Of a stretch of 64,000 nucleotides of DNA, positions 43,298-52,883 are shown one piece after another (the stretch's first letter is position 1; each line of letters starts with the position of its first letter). The notes under the pieces are model-generated. The model saw nothing but the letters and a program-made list of their open reading frames with translations, did not search any database and was not told the DNA's origin. Source of the DNA: Aequorivita sublithincola DSM 14238 (GTDB taxonomy: Bacteria > Bacteroidota > Bacteroidia > Flavobacteriales > Flavobacteriaceae); contig NC_018013.1 of the NCBI RefSeq assembly GCF_000265385.1, positions 771,001 to 835,000 on the forward strand. Direction: 5' to 3'. Made by a program: the position numbers and the translations under genes.

Positions 43298-43948
43298 CTA
43301 GTTTCTATTAGTCATTGCAGAAAGCATACCTCCATAAACACCGTTCAATGAAGAAAGGTTAGTAGCTAAATGCTGCATTTGTTGTTTTAGTTGTTCTGCG
43401 TTTTCAGCCACTCTTTCGTTAGCTTCAGCCTGTCTGCTTGTTGATTCTATCTGAACTTTATAAAGACTGTTTAATGAATCCATTTGGGCAGCTGCAAGAG
43501 CCATCTCTTCGCTGTATTTTTTAGTAGAGTTCATTGCATCAGCCGTAGGTGCCATACTTTTTGTAGCACCTTCAAAAGAACGGATGCTTGTTGTAAGGCT
43601 GCTCATTAATTCTGAATCTATGCGAGCATCTTTTAGCATGTCATCTAATTTTTTAGACAAAAGACCTTGTGCATCTTCTGGCTCTTTAATTGCTTTTCTA
43701 TTACTTACAGCACCACCTGCCAATTCTGGATAAACCAAAGACCAATCTAAATCATCATCTACTGGTTCAAAAGCAGAGATTGCAAAAATAATTGCTTCAG
43801 TAATAAGTCCAACTGCCAAAAGAATACCTCCGTTTAAAGGACCTATTTCCCAGTGAAGAATTTTGAAAAGTGCTCCTAAAATTACAATAGACGCTCCTAG
43901 GCCATAGGCCATGTTAAATAATTTTTTTGATGATCTTGCTTGTGCCAT
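43298..43948 (-). CDS. gldL: Gliding motility/T9SS protein GldL
   Basis: This 216-residue protein has two membrane helices (YGLGASIVILGALFKILHW and LNGGILLAVGLITEAIIFAIS) and a cytoplasmic coiled coil. The Glu in the second helix (GLITEAIIFA) is the expected proton-path residue of the GldLM motor. Confidence 0.96.
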   Translation of the reverse strand: MAQARSSKKLFNMAYGLGASIVILGALFKILHWEIGPLNGGILLAVGLITEAIIFAISAFEPVDDDLDWSLVYPELAGGAVSNRKAIKEPEDAQGLLSKKLDDMLKDARIDSELMSSLTTSIRSFEGATKSMAPTADAMNSTKKYSEEMALAAAQMDSLNSLYKVQIESTSRQAEANERVAENAEQLKQQMQHLATNLSSLNGVYGGMLSAMTNRN

Positions 43949-44017
43949 AATAAGTTAATTTTTAATTGAGGTGTTTTAGTTTAGGTTAATCTAGTTTAAT
44001 AAAATCAATAGTTAATA

Positions 44018-45391
44018 TTAACGTGCGTCGCCAAAGTTTTGGTTTAAAACAACGTCAGTACCCATATAATCCTGAACGGTTCTGAAGCCTATATAACTTC
44101 TAGCAGAATCCGCATATTCATAATCTCGGGTGCTTACTTGAAGGAAATAAGCAATATCTTTCCAAGAACCACCTCTTACAACTTTCCGCATATTATCTGG
44201 ATCGTTTACATTAGGGTTCATTGTGGAGGAAAAATCATAAGAAGCAGGATCGTATGAAGAAGCTACCCATTCCGAAACGTTTCCTGACATATTGTATAGG
44301 TTAAAATCGTTCGGCTCATATGATTTTGCTTCAACTGTGTAAAGAGCTTGATCTGCTGCATAATCGCCACGTAGCGGCTTAAAGTTAGCTAAAAAACAAC
44401 CACGGTCATTTTTAGCATAAGGGCCACCCCAAGGGTAAGTTGCAGATTCTAGACCACCGCGAGCTGCATACTCCCATTCTGCTTCACCTGGAAGACGGAA
44501 GGAGTTTACGAAATTTCGCTTTTTTGATTTTTGATACGAATTTTTATACAAGGTTCTCCACGCACAAAAGGCTTTTGCTTGCTTCCAAGTAACACCAACT
44601 ACTGGATAATCACCATAAGCTTCGTGCCAAAAATAATCATTGTGCATTGGCTCATTGTAAGAATAGTTGAAATCTCTAATCCAAACAGTAGTATCTGGAT
44701 AAATGTTCAGCTCCTCTTTTTTGATAAAATCTTTTCGTCTCTTCGATTTATCTCGTGCTGCAGATTCTATATCCATATAAGTATATTGAAATTTCAATTT
44801 ACTTACGTCAATAGTTCGCTGACCATTGTATGATTCTTCAATAGGGATGTACATTGTATCCATCACTTCAGAATAGTACTCGTCTGGATACTTTGCAGTA
44901 TCCCAGATTAAATCTACTTTGTCATTCAATTTTCTTCCAGCGTAGTAATCTTCTCCCATCCCGAAGTAATTGTCGTACATATACTGTTGGTATGGAGTCA
45001 TTTCTTCATTTTCCTGATCTACGAAGGCAAATTCACCTACACCACCATCACCTGGGGTTTTGCCTTCCTCATCTGCTATAATAGCAAGACGCAATCTAAC
45101 TGTTGAATCTTTTACCCAATTCACAAATTGACGGTACTCCGCATTGGTAATTTCGGTTTCATCCATGTAAAAAGAACGCACTGTAACCGTCTTGGTTGGC
45201 GCATCATTTACTGCAACAAAATCATCGTCGCTTTTACCCATGATGAAGGATCCACCTGGGATAAGCGTCATTCCAAAAGGTTTTTGAGGATACCACTTTT
45301 TACCCTTTGCCCCCACCAGTTCTCCACGATCTCCGGAGTTACAACTGAATAAAAAGGCAACGATCGCAGTTAATGCAATAAACTTCTTCAT
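44018..45391 (-). CDS. gldK: Gliding motility/T9SS lipoprotein GldK
   Basis: This 457-residue protein has a lipoprotein signal (FLFSC) and a formylglycine-generating-enzyme-like domain: FGMTLIPGGSFIMGKSDDD, then YMDETEITNAEYRQF, ... RLPGEAEWEYAARGG, NMSGNVSEWVA and VVRGGSWKD. GldK forms the outer-membrane-side ring with GldN. It is the first gene of the operon. Confidence 0.96.
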   Translation of the reverse strand: MKKFIALTAIVAFLFSCNSGDRGELVGAKGKKWYPQKPFGMTLIPGGSFIMGKSDDDFVAVNDAPTKTVTVRSFYMDETEITNAEYRQFVNWVKDSTVRLRLAIIADEEGKTPGDGGVGEFAFVDQENEEMTPYQQYMYDNYFGMGEDYYAGRKLNDKVDLIWDTAKYPDEYYSEVMDTMYIPIEESYNGQRTIDVSKLKFQYTYMDIESAARDKSKRRKDFIKKEELNIYPDTTVWIRDFNYSYNEPMHNDYFWHEAYGDYPVVGVTWKQAKAFCAWRTLYKNSYQKSKKRNFVNSFRLPGEAEWEYAARGGLESATYPWGGPYAKNDRGCFLANFKPLRGDYAADQALYTVEAKSYEPNDFNLYNMSGNVSEWVASSYDPASYDFSSTMNPNVNDPDNMRKVVRGGSWKDIAYFLQVSTRDYEYADSARSYIGFRTVQDYMGTDVVLNQNFGDAR

Positions 45392-45425
45392 AGGTATTTA
45401 GGTTAAATTTCGAGATTCAAGGGCG

Positions 45426-45433
45426 TAAACCTA
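45426..45433 (-). promoter_or_regulatory. -7-like box for gldK
   Basis: TAGGTTTA on the reverse strand (seven of eight consensus positions), 35 bases before the gldK start, with a T-rich TTTTTTTG stretch about 20 bases upstream as possible -33. Confidence 0.4.
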
Positions 45434-45504
45434 TCTATAAAATTTCAAAAAAACAATTTTTTTTTGAAAAACCCTTGGTCTCTGTCTTTAGTTCTCTCGT
45501 TTGA

Positions 45505-46668
45505 TTATACTTCATTCTTGTGGCGGGCTTTCAACCACCGCTCAGGAATTTCCTGATTACAAGCACTCAAATATTCGCCATAAGTGCAAGGTAATAACGT
45601 ACGCCTTTTTAATTTATTATTAACATTTGAAATAAAAGGCAAAACAATCCACCAGCGTTCTGTTTTATTGCTCTTCTTAAACTCTAATACTTCATCATCT
45701 ACTGGCACTTTATAAGAAGTAAATAACTTTTCATTGTCAAAATTATCATCTTCTACTCTAAAATTAACGCCTTCAATAAAGTACCAAAGTATCTGAGCAA
45801 CGAGCATTGCGCCGCTTTTACTTTCAATAGAATCACTTAATTCAAAAACACCAAAGGACTTTACTTTATTGCTAATGCCGGCATAACGAGAAATTGCACA
45901 AATTTCACGACCGTCAAAACCATTGGGGCTTTCGTTGTTTTTATAACTTAATTCTGCGCTTTTTATTGCGGTAACATCTAAGGTAACCATATCTGCATCA
46001 CGCATTATGGGTTCCACTAAAGTTAAATCTGCACAAATTTCGCCTAATCTATATGCATCAAAAAATAATTTATCCATTAATGCAATTTCCTGTGGCGCAT
46101 TGAAAAACGATTGGTAACCTAAAACACTATAATTAAACAGATTATAGGGTTTGTCCACGACCATTTTTCCAACATAGGATTTGTTTGAAATAGGCAATTC
46201 TGCATTCCCAAGATCAAAGCGGTTGTCTATGTTTACTACATTTACCATTTCGCCTATTCCGTCATACGCGCGGTACTGCGAGTAGCCCAAATCCTGACTT
46301 CCACCAAGAATTAGAGGGACTATGTTTTTTTTTAATAAGGCTGCAATAACTTCTTTTGCTGCAAAGCGAGTATCTTCGGCTGTTTCGCCTTTTTCAATAT
46401 CGCCAATATCAATTATATTATAATTCCAATTTCCGGGATATAATGAATAAAGTGTTTTTCTATAGGAATCAAAAGAAATTTCTGCACCAATAAAATTTAC
46501 ATCTGCTCGGTTTTCCTTTATTCCGAGAATTGCGAATTTTACATCCTTTAAATTAGGTAATTCCCCAATTTTGGAATGGATTTCTATTTGTTTTCCTAAA
46601 GTTCCCAGCGGCAAAACTTCACGATGAGCCAATATTTTTTTAGAAACTGGAGCTAAAAATTCTATCAT
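45505..46668 (-). CDS. Arginase/ureohydrolase-fold protein with lost metal ligands
   Basis: This 387-residue protein is an arginase-fold homologue often labelled formimidoylglutamase. Here the canonical GGxH is GGSQD, the DAHxD motif reads DNRFD, and the SxDxDxxDP motif reads TLDVTAIKSAE. Three of the usual six Mn ligands are therefore replaced (His to Gln, His to Arg, Asp to Thr). A catalytic role is doubtful. It sits between topA, whose stop overlaps its ATG by one base (TAATG), and gldK, so a moonlighting or structural role near the T9SS is conceivable. Confidence 0.8.
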   Translation of the reverse strand: MIEFLAPVSKKILAHREVLPLGTLGKQIEIHSKIGELPNLKDVKFAILGIKENRADVNFIGAEISFDSYRKTLYSLYPGNWNYNIIDIGDIEKGETAEDTRFAAKEVIAALLKKNIVPLILGGSQDLGYSQYRAYDGIGEMVNVVNIDNRFDLGNAELPISNKSYVGKMVVDKPYNLFNYSVLGYQSFFNAPQEIALMDKLFFDAYRLGEICADLTLVEPIMRDADMVTLDVTAIKSAELSYKNNESPNGFDGREICAISRYAGISNKVKSFGVFELSDSIESKSGAMLVAQILWYFIEGVNFRVEDDNFDNEKLFTSYKVPVDDEVLEFKKSNKTERWWIVLPFISNVNNKLKRRTLLPCTYGEYLSACNQEIPERWLKARHKNEV

Positions 46669-49184
46669 TATTTTTTCTTCGCTGTAGTTTTCTTCTTAGC
46701 TGCTGGTTTCTTTTTGGCAGCTGCTTTCTTCTTTGGGCTTTTCTTTTCTAATAAGCTTTTTGCTTCTTCTAAAGTAATCTTATCAGCTTCAGTACCTTTT
46801 GGCAACTCTACCTTCGTTTTTCCTTTTATAAGGTTAAAACGACCCCAACGCGCTTTCTCAATGCGAATTTTTTCCTCTGGCCACTCTTGGATAAGCTTAT
46901 CAATTTCTTTTTGCTTTTTATCTTCAATAAGTTGTTCTATATCTTCGTTGGAAAGATTATCGAAATCATACTTTTTGTTCACGTTTATGAACATACTATT
47001 CCATTTTATGAACGGTCCAAAACGCCCAACTCCTTTTTGAACGGGCAGATCTTCATACATATATATAGGAGCGTCTGCTTTTTTCTTTTCTTCAATAAGC
47101 TCTTTTGCGAAAGCCATATCAACATCCAGCGGATCCATTCCTTTTGGCAATGAAATAAAAGTTTTATCCAATCTTACATAAGGTCCAAAACGGCCATTGT
47201 TCACTTCCACTTCTTCGCCATCATAAATACCTAAAGTCTTAGGAAGTTTGAAAAGATCCATTACTTCTTCAAACGTAACCAAATGTAATTGTTGGTCTGG
47301 GCGAAGGCTGGCAAATTTTTTCTCATCATCATCCGGGGCACCAATTTGTGCCATTGGACCGTATTTTCCGAGACGGACCAAAACCGTTCTTCCAGTTTCT
47401 GGATCTTCACCAAGAATTCGTTCGCCACTTTCCCTGTCTGCAGTTTCCTCTACATGCTCAACTTGCGGATGAAATTTTCCGTAGAAATCTTTCATCATTT
47501 TGGTCCACTCTTCTTTTCCTTCGGCTATATCATCAAAATCCTGCTCTACTTTTGCAGTAAAATTGTAATCCATAATATCCTGAAAATGCTCAACTAAAAA
47601 GTCATTTACAATCAATCCAATATCTGTGGGCACCAATTTCCCTTTATCCGAACCAACAGTTTCGGTTAAATTTTTGTCCTTTATGTTTTCTTTTTGAAGC
47701 GTTAGTTGAAGATATTTTCGCTCCACACCTTCCACAGTTCCTTTTTCAACATAATTTCTACTGATGATTGTTGAAATTGTCGGCGCATACGTTGAAGGTC
47801 GGCCAATGCCAAGTTCTTCCAGCTGCTTTACTAATGAAGCTTCCGTAAAACGATACGGCGGTCGCGTAAATCTTTCCGTCGCGGTGATATAATTATTTTC
47901 AAGCGTTTCGCCGTTTTTCATATTCGGCAACATTCCTTCTTGCTCTTCTTCTTCAAAATCGGTTCCTTCCAAATACACTTTTAAGAAACCGTCAAATTTT
48001 ATCATTTCACCATTTGCACTGAAATGTTCTGAAACTTTTTCCTTTGAAAGCACATCAATCTTAACGTTGGTGCGCTCTAATTGCGCATCGCTCATTTGCG
48101 AAGCCAATGTTCGTTTCCAAATTAAATCGTATAAACGTGCTTGGTCGTGGTCGCCAGTAATGTTGTGCAAAGACATATCTGTAGGTCGAATTGCCTCGTG
48201 AGCTTCTTGTGCTCCTTTGCTTTTACTTTTATAATCGCGGGGTTTGCTATATTCCTTTCCGTAGGAAGAAGTAATTTCTTTCTGCGCTGCGTTTTTTGCG
48301 TCGTTACTAAGATTTACACTATCGGTACGCATATAGGTTATAAGTCCAGCTTCATAAAGACGCTGCGCAATTGTCATCGTCTTTCCTACTGAAAAATATA
48401 ATTTTCTTGCGGCTTCCTGTTGTATGGTTGAAGTAGTAAAGGGAGCTGCAGGCGATTTGCTAGCAGGTTTTTTAGTTAAATCCGAAATTTTATAATTGGC
48501 TCCCAAATTCTTCCGAAGAAACTCGCGTGCTTCTTCTTCTGTATCAAAATTCTTTGGAAGTTTCGCCTTGAATTTACTTCCTTCTAAAGTTGTGAATTCT
48601 GCATCAATTCTATAGGAACCAACTGCTGTAAATCCTTCAATCTCACGCTCGCGCTCTACAATCAATCGAACGGCGACAGATTGAACACGGCCTGCGGAGA
48701 GTCCGCCTTTCACTTTTTTCCAAAGCACTGGCGAAAGTTCATAACCAACCAGACGGTCCAAAACACGTCTTGCTTGTTGGGCGTTTACCAAATTATAATC
48801 TATTTGGCGTGGGTTTTCAATGGCTTTTAAAATAGCTGTTTTCGTTATTTCGTGAAAAACAATACGTTTAGTTTTGTTTTTGTCTAGCTTTAATTCTTCG
48901 GCCAAATGCCACGCAATTGCTTCACCTTCTCGATCCTCATCACTCGCCAACCAAACCATTTCAGCAGTTTTGGAAAGCGCCTTCAATTCTGCTACCAACT
49001 TTTTCTTGTCGCTGCTTACTATATATTTAGGTGTGAAATCTCCAGCTACATCCACGCCCAATTCCTTGGACGGAAGGTCTGCAATGTGCCCAAAACTGGA
49101 GGAAACCTTAAAATCTTTCCCTAGAAATTTTTCAATGGTTTTTGCTTTTGCAGGGGACTCAACTATCACTAAATTCTTTGCCAT
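46668..49184 (-). CDS. topA: DNA topoisomerase I
   Basis: This 838-residue protein has the TOPRIM start NLVIVESPAKAKTIEKFLG, with DEDREGEAIAWH, and the active-site tyrosine in GLITYMRTDS. Several C-terminal repeats of the form (R)FGP(Y/M/F) each follow the GKYGPM/GRFGPY/GRFGPF pattern. It ends in a lysine-rich tail with KKKPAAKKKTTAKKK, typical of Bacteroidota type IA enzymes. It relaxes negative supercoils. Confidence 0.97.
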   Translation of the reverse strand: MAKNLVIVESPAKAKTIEKFLGKDFKVSSSFGHIADLPSKELGVDVAGDFTPKYIVSSDKKKLVAELKALSKTAEMVWLASDEDREGEAIAWHLAEELKLDKNKTKRIVFHEITKTAILKAIENPRQIDYNLVNAQQARRVLDRLVGYELSPVLWKKVKGGLSAGRVQSVAVRLIVEREREIEGFTAVGSYRIDAEFTTLEGSKFKAKLPKNFDTEEEAREFLRKNLGANYKISDLTKKPASKSPAAPFTTSTIQQEAARKLYFSVGKTMTIAQRLYEAGLITYMRTDSVNLSNDAKNAAQKEITSSYGKEYSKPRDYKSKSKGAQEAHEAIRPTDMSLHNITGDHDQARLYDLIWKRTLASQMSDAQLERTNVKIDVLSKEKVSEHFSANGEMIKFDGFLKVYLEGTDFEEEEQEGMLPNMKNGETLENNYITATERFTRPPYRFTEASLVKQLEELGIGRPSTYAPTISTIISRNYVEKGTVEGVERKYLQLTLQKENIKDKNLTETVGSDKGKLVPTDIGLIVNDFLVEHFQDIMDYNFTAKVEQDFDDIAEGKEEWTKMMKDFYGKFHPQVEHVEETADRESGERILGEDPETGRTVLVRLGKYGPMAQIGAPDDDEKKFASLRPDQQLHLVTFEEVMDLFKLPKTLGIYDGEEVEVNNGRFGPYVRLDKTFISLPKGMDPLDVDMAFAKELIEEKKKADAPIYMYEDLPVQKGVGRFGPFIKWNSMFINVNKKYDFDNLSNEDIEQLIEDKKQKEIDKLIQEWPEEKIRIEKARWGRFNLIKGKTKVELPKGTEADKITLEEAKSLLEKKSPKKKAAAKKKPAAKKKTTAKKK

Positions 49185-49204
49185 ATCCTATATTGTTAAG
49201 ATTG

Positions 49205-49212
49205 CAAAAGTA
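49205..49212 (-). promoter_or_regulatory. -7 box TACTTTTG for topA
   Basis: Perfect TANNTTTG match on the reverse strand, 20 bases before the topA start codon. Confidence 0.55.
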
Positions 49213-49273
49213 TATGAAATTTTTAATACGAATGATTATGGGTGAAAAATTTGAATATTGTCCCGGTAATCTT

Positions 49274-49409
49274 TACCACGAATACACGAATATTTTTCTA
49301 AGTTGTTGTGTATTTTGAATCGATATTAAGTATAAAATTTGAAAATAATATTACGTGATTTGAAAATGAGCACACACATTTCCGAATAACTATTCGTGTA
49401 TTCGTGGTA
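49274..49409. repeat. Perfect 19-bp inverted repeat around 98 bases
   Basis: TACCACGAATACACGAATA at 49274-49292 and its exact complement at 49391-49409. The word ATTCGTGTATTCGTGG resembles a common intergenic word in several bacterial phyla (from memory). The 98 bases between hold no ORF. The 348-base gap between topA and miaB otherwise contains only promoters. Confidence 0.85.
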
Positions 49410-49452
49410 GATTTTTCCCTCACAATTTTATAACAAAAACAAAATCTGCCAC

Positions 49453-49483
49453 TTTGTCACCGATTCTTAATATTGTATATTTG
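49453..49483 (+). promoter_or_regulatory. Bacteroidota promoter of miaB, TTTG-N19-TATATTTG
   Basis: A full match to the consensus with the ideal 19-base spacer, 49 bases before the miaB start at 49533. Confidence 0.75.
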
Positions 49484-49532
49484 CCGGTTCAACGCTCAGG
49501 GATTATGAACTTGCGTTGAAGATTTGATGTTT

Positions 49533-50978
49533 ATGGAAAAGATAATAGTCGAAAACACTCAAGGCAACACGCTTACTCTAGAAGCGCGTACCGAAAATTC
49601 AAAAAAACTTTATATAGAAAGCTACGGCTGCGCTATGAATTTTAGCGACAGCGAAATAGTGGCTTCCATCCTTGCAGATCAAGGTTACAACACTACAAAT
49701 TTATTGGAAGAAGCAGATTTGGTTTTGGTGAACACTTGCTCCATTCGCGACAAAGCAGAACAAACAATCCGCAAACGTTTAGAAAAATACAACGCCGTAA
49801 AACGAATCAATCCAAAGATGAAAGTGGGTGTTCTTGGTTGTATGGCTGAAAGATTAAAGGAAAAATTTCTTGAAGAAGAAAAAATCGTTGATTTGGTTGT
49901 TGGGCCAGATGCCTACAAAGACATTCCGAATTTGCTGAAAGAAGTTGAAGAAGGCCGCGATGCAGTGAACGTAATCCTTTCCAAAGAAGAAACCTATGGA
50001 GATATTTCGCCAGTGCGTTTGGGCGGAAATGGCATTACAGCTTATGTGAGCATAACCCGCGGTTGCGACAATATGTGTACTTTCTGTGTGGTTCCTTTTA
50101 CAAGAGGTCGTGAACGAAGCCGTGATCCACAAAGTATTTTACACGAAATAGATGATCTAGCCGAAAAAAATTACAAAGAAATTACCTTACTCGGTCAAAA
50201 TGTAGATAGCTATTTATGGTTTGGTGGCGGTTTGAAAAAAGACTTCAAAAACGCTTCGGAAATGCAACAAGCTACTGCCACAGATTTTGCCCAATTGCTT
50301 GATATGGCTGCTACGGCGCATCCCGAAATGCGTATTCGTTTTTCAACCAACAACCCGCAGGATATGCACGAAGAAGTGTTGCATATCGTGGCAAAACACA
50401 AGAATATTTGCAACCACATTCATCTTCCTGTTCAAAGTGGAAGTACTCGAATTCTGAAAGAAATGAACCGTCAGCACACGCGTGAGCAGTATATGAAGTT
50501 GATTGATAGAATTAAAGAAATTATTCCTGACTGCTCCATTTCGCAAGATATGATTATTGGTTTTCCAACAGAAACCGAGGAAGACCACCAAGATACTATG
50601 AGCCTAATGGAATATGTGAAATACAGTTTCGGCTATATGTACAAATATTCCGAAAGACCCGGAACAATGGCTGCCAGAAAGCTAGAAGATGATGTGCCGG
50701 AAGAAACAAAAAGCAGAAGATTAACAGAGATTGTTGATCTTCAGCAAAGAAACAGTGCCATTCGTACCGCGAGTTTTTTAGGAAAAACGGTAACAGTTTT
50801 GATTGAAAAAGAATCGAAAAAAAACAAAGACGAATGGAGTGGAAGAACAGAGCATAACAACACTGCTGTTTTTCCGAAGAAAAATTTTAAAGCTGGAGAT
50901 TTTGTTAAAGTAAGAGTAACTAATTGTACCACTGCCACACTTATTGGTGAAGCGATAGGTTTTTCTGAAACCAATTAA
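49533..50978 (+). CDS. miaB: tRNA-2-methylthio-N6-dimethylallyladenosine synthase
   Basis: This radical-SAM methylthiotransferase (481 residues from ATG 49533) has the N-terminal MTTase domain with SYGCAMNFSDSEIVASIL, three cysteines for the auxiliary cluster, the radical-SAM CDNMCTFC, and a C-terminal TRAM domain. Start at MEKII is chosen over ATG 49527 because it aligns with relatives. It adds a methylthio group to A37 of tRNAs. Confidence 0.95.
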   Translation: MEKIIVENTQGNTLTLEARTENSKKLYIESYGCAMNFSDSEIVASILADQGYNTTNLLEEADLVLVNTCSIRDKAEQTIRKRLEKYNAVKRINPKMKVGVLGCMAERLKEKFLEEEKIVDLVVGPDAYKDIPNLLKEVEEGRDAVNVILSKEETYGDISPVRLGGNGITAYVSITRGCDNMCTFCVVPFTRGRERSRDPQSILHEIDDLAEKNYKEITLLGQNVDSYLWFGGGLKKDFKNASEMQQATATDFAQLLDMAATAHPEMRIRFSTNNPQDMHEEVLHIVAKHKNICNHIHLPVQSGSTRILKEMNRQHTREQYMKLIDRIKEIIPDCSISQDMIIGFPTETEEDHQDTMSLMEYVKYSFGYMYKYSERPGTMAARKLEDDVPEETKSRRLTEIVDLQQRNSAIRTASFLGKTVTVLIEKESKKNKDEWSGRTEHNNTAVFPKKNFKAGDFVKVRVTNCTTATLIGEAIGFSETN

Positions 50979-50981
50979 TTT

Positions 50982-52283
50982 ATGGAAAGCATACAAGCAA
51001 CAAAACAACGATTCGGAATAATAGGCAACGACCAAAAACTAAACCGCGCCGTAGAAAAAGCAATTCAGGTTGCACCAACGGATATTTCGGTATTGGTTAC
51101 GGGAGAAAGCGGTGTGGGTAAAGAAAGTATTCCAAAAATAATCCATTCCCTTTCCCACAGAAAACACGGAAAATACATAGCCGTAAACTGCGGCGCAATT
51201 CCAGAAGGAACAATTGATAGTGAACTTTTTGGTCACGAAAAAGGTTCGTTCACAGGTGCAACCGCAACTAGAAGTGGTTATTTTGAGGTAGCCGACGGCG
51301 GCACTATTTTCTTAGATGAAGTTGGCGAGTTGCCATTACCAACTCAAGTCCGATTGCTCCGCGTTTTAGAAAACGGCGAATTTTTAAAAGTAGGTTCTTC
51401 CGCAACGCAGAAAACAGACGTTCGCATTGTGGCGGCAACTAACGTAAAAATGGTGGATGCCATTGAAAAAGGAAAATTCCGTGAAGATCTTTATTACAGA
51501 TTGAGTACGGTGGAAATAAATCTTCCGCCACTACGCGAACGGCAAGAAGACATACATTTACTCTTTCGGAAATTTGCGGCAGATTTTGCGCAGAAATACA
51601 AAATGCCAACAATCAGATTGACAGATCAAGCTACAGATTTATTGTTGAAATATCGCTGGAGCGGAAACATACGTCAACTTCGGAATGTTGCGGAACAGAT
51701 TTCAGTTTTAGAGCAAAATCGGGAGATTTCCTATGAAACGCTAAAGCATTATCTGCCAGATATGGGTAGCAATCTTCCCGCGATTGTAAATGCGAAAAAA
51801 TCTGAAAGCGATTTCGGAAGTGAGCGGGAAATTCTTTTCAAAGTGCTTTTTGATATGAAACGCGACGTAAACGACCTAAAAAAGCTTACTTTGGAATTGA
51901 TGAAAACTGGCAACGCCGCAAAAGTTAAAGAAGAAAATTCATCACTCATCAATAAAATATATGCTGATGAAAACGAAGCTGAAGAAGAATTAGCTTCCAT
52001 AATTGAAGAAGAAAACAACGAGAGACGGAACGATGTTGAAGTTTTCAGCATTCCTGAAAACACTTCAGAGTCCTACGGCTCTGCTCAGGAATCAAAAAGA
52101 AAAGATAAATATGAATACGCCGAGGAAATAGAAGAAGAAGAAAATCTTTCCCTTCATCAAAAAGAATTGGAACTCATTAAAAAATCGCTCGAAAAATACA
52201 GCGGAAAACGAAAAGACGCCGCAGACGAATTAGGAATTTCTGAAAGAACATTATACAGGAAAATAAAACAATACGACCTGTAG
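50982..52283 (+). CDS. Sigma-54-dependent transcriptional activator without receiver domain
   Basis: This 433-residue protein starts directly with an AAA+ domain: Walker A GESGVGKE, the loop motif GSFTGA (a variant of GAFTGA), Walker B TIFLDEVGEL, and a sensor region. A helix-rich charged stretch (about residues 260-390) precedes a C-terminal Fis-type helix-turn-helix (AADELGISERTLYRKIKQ). Lack of a receiver suggests constitutive activity or control by a partner. Its targets may include the sigma-54-like site at 54295. Confidence 0.9.
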   Translation: MESIQATKQRFGIIGNDQKLNRAVEKAIQVAPTDISVLVTGESGVGKESIPKIIHSLSHRKHGKYIAVNCGAIPEGTIDSELFGHEKGSFTGATATRSGYFEVADGGTIFLDEVGELPLPTQVRLLRVLENGEFLKVGSSATQKTDVRIVAATNVKMVDAIEKGKFREDLYYRLSTVEINLPPLRERQEDIHLLFRKFAADFAQKYKMPTIRLTDQATDLLLKYRWSGNIRQLRNVAEQISVLEQNREISYETLKHYLPDMGSNLPAIVNAKKSESDFGSEREILFKVLFDMKRDVNDLKKLTLELMKTGNAAKVKEENSSLINKIYADENEAEEELASIIEEENNERRNDVEVFSIPENTSESYGSAQESKRKDKYEYAEEIEEEENLSLHQKELELIKKSLEKYSGKRKDAADELGISERTLYRKIKQYDL

Positions 52284-52293
52284 ACGCGCCAAT

Positions 52294-52328
52294 CAGTATT
52301 CAGTATTCAGTATTCAGTATTCAGTATT
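52294..52328 (+). repeat. Heptamer tandem array, CAGTATT x5
   Basis: Five exact copies in the gap between the sigma-54 activator stop and the lptE start. Same unit length as the hmuT-hmuU array. Confidence 0.95.
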
Positions 52329-52354
52329 CAAAAAATTAAAAACGAAAAAGCTAG

Positions 52355-52867
52355 ATGCCAAAAATATTTACAGTTTTAATTTTAATATGTTCCGCAATTT
52401 TAATGCAAGGTTGTGGCCCTTATTCATTTACTGGCGCCGATATAAATTACAACACAACCAAGACGGTGCAAGTAAATTATTTTCAGAATATTGCCCCACG
52501 AGTAGAACCTGGCCTTTCGAGAGATTTTACCCAAAAACTACAGGATTTGTTGCTAAATCAAACCAGTTTGGATTTGGTAACCAGCAATGGCGATTTAGTT
52601 TATGAAGGAGAAATAACCCAATTTTATGAGGCACCAATTACCGCAACATCAAACAGTACGGCTGCCCAAACTAGGTTAACCATCGCCGTAACCGTCCGAT
52701 TTTTTAACACCAAAGAACCTTTAAAAGATTTTGAGCAATCCTTTAGTTTTTATTTTGATTTTTCAGGAACTTCGCTATTAGTGGGTTCCAAACTAGATGC
52801 TGCCGTTGATGTAATTTTTGAACGATTAACACAAGATGTTTTCAATAAATCTCTTGCAAATTGGTAG
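52355..52867 (+). CDS. lptE: LptE-like LPS-assembly lipoprotein
   Basis: This 170-residue protein has a lipoprotein signal (ILMQGCGPYSFTG) and the LptE-like two-strand/helix layout: TVQVNYFQNIAPRVEPGLSRDFTQKLQDLL, then AQTRLTIAVTVRFFNTKEPLKDFEQSFSFYFDF. It should plug the LptD translocon in the outer membrane. The context after miaB and the sigma-54 gene is typical for Flavobacteriaceae. Confidence 0.85.
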   Translation: MPKIFTVLILICSAILMQGCGPYSFTGADINYNTTKTVQVNYFQNIAPRVEPGLSRDFTQKLQDLLLNQTSLDLVTSNGDLVYEGEITQFYEAPITATSNSTAAQTRLTIAVTVRFFNTKEPLKDFEQSFSFYFDFSGTSLLVGSKLDAAVDVIFERLTQDVFNKSLANW

Positions 52868-52883
52868 TAAATAATATCCCAGA

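Noticed and set aside
46714..49245. Several forward ORFs of 70-123 residues across topA
   Set aside because: They are antisense shadows of a well-supported gene, without start context or family features.
49293..49390. IS element between the 19-bp inverted repeats
   Set aside because: Only 98 bases with no transposase; at most a miniature element.
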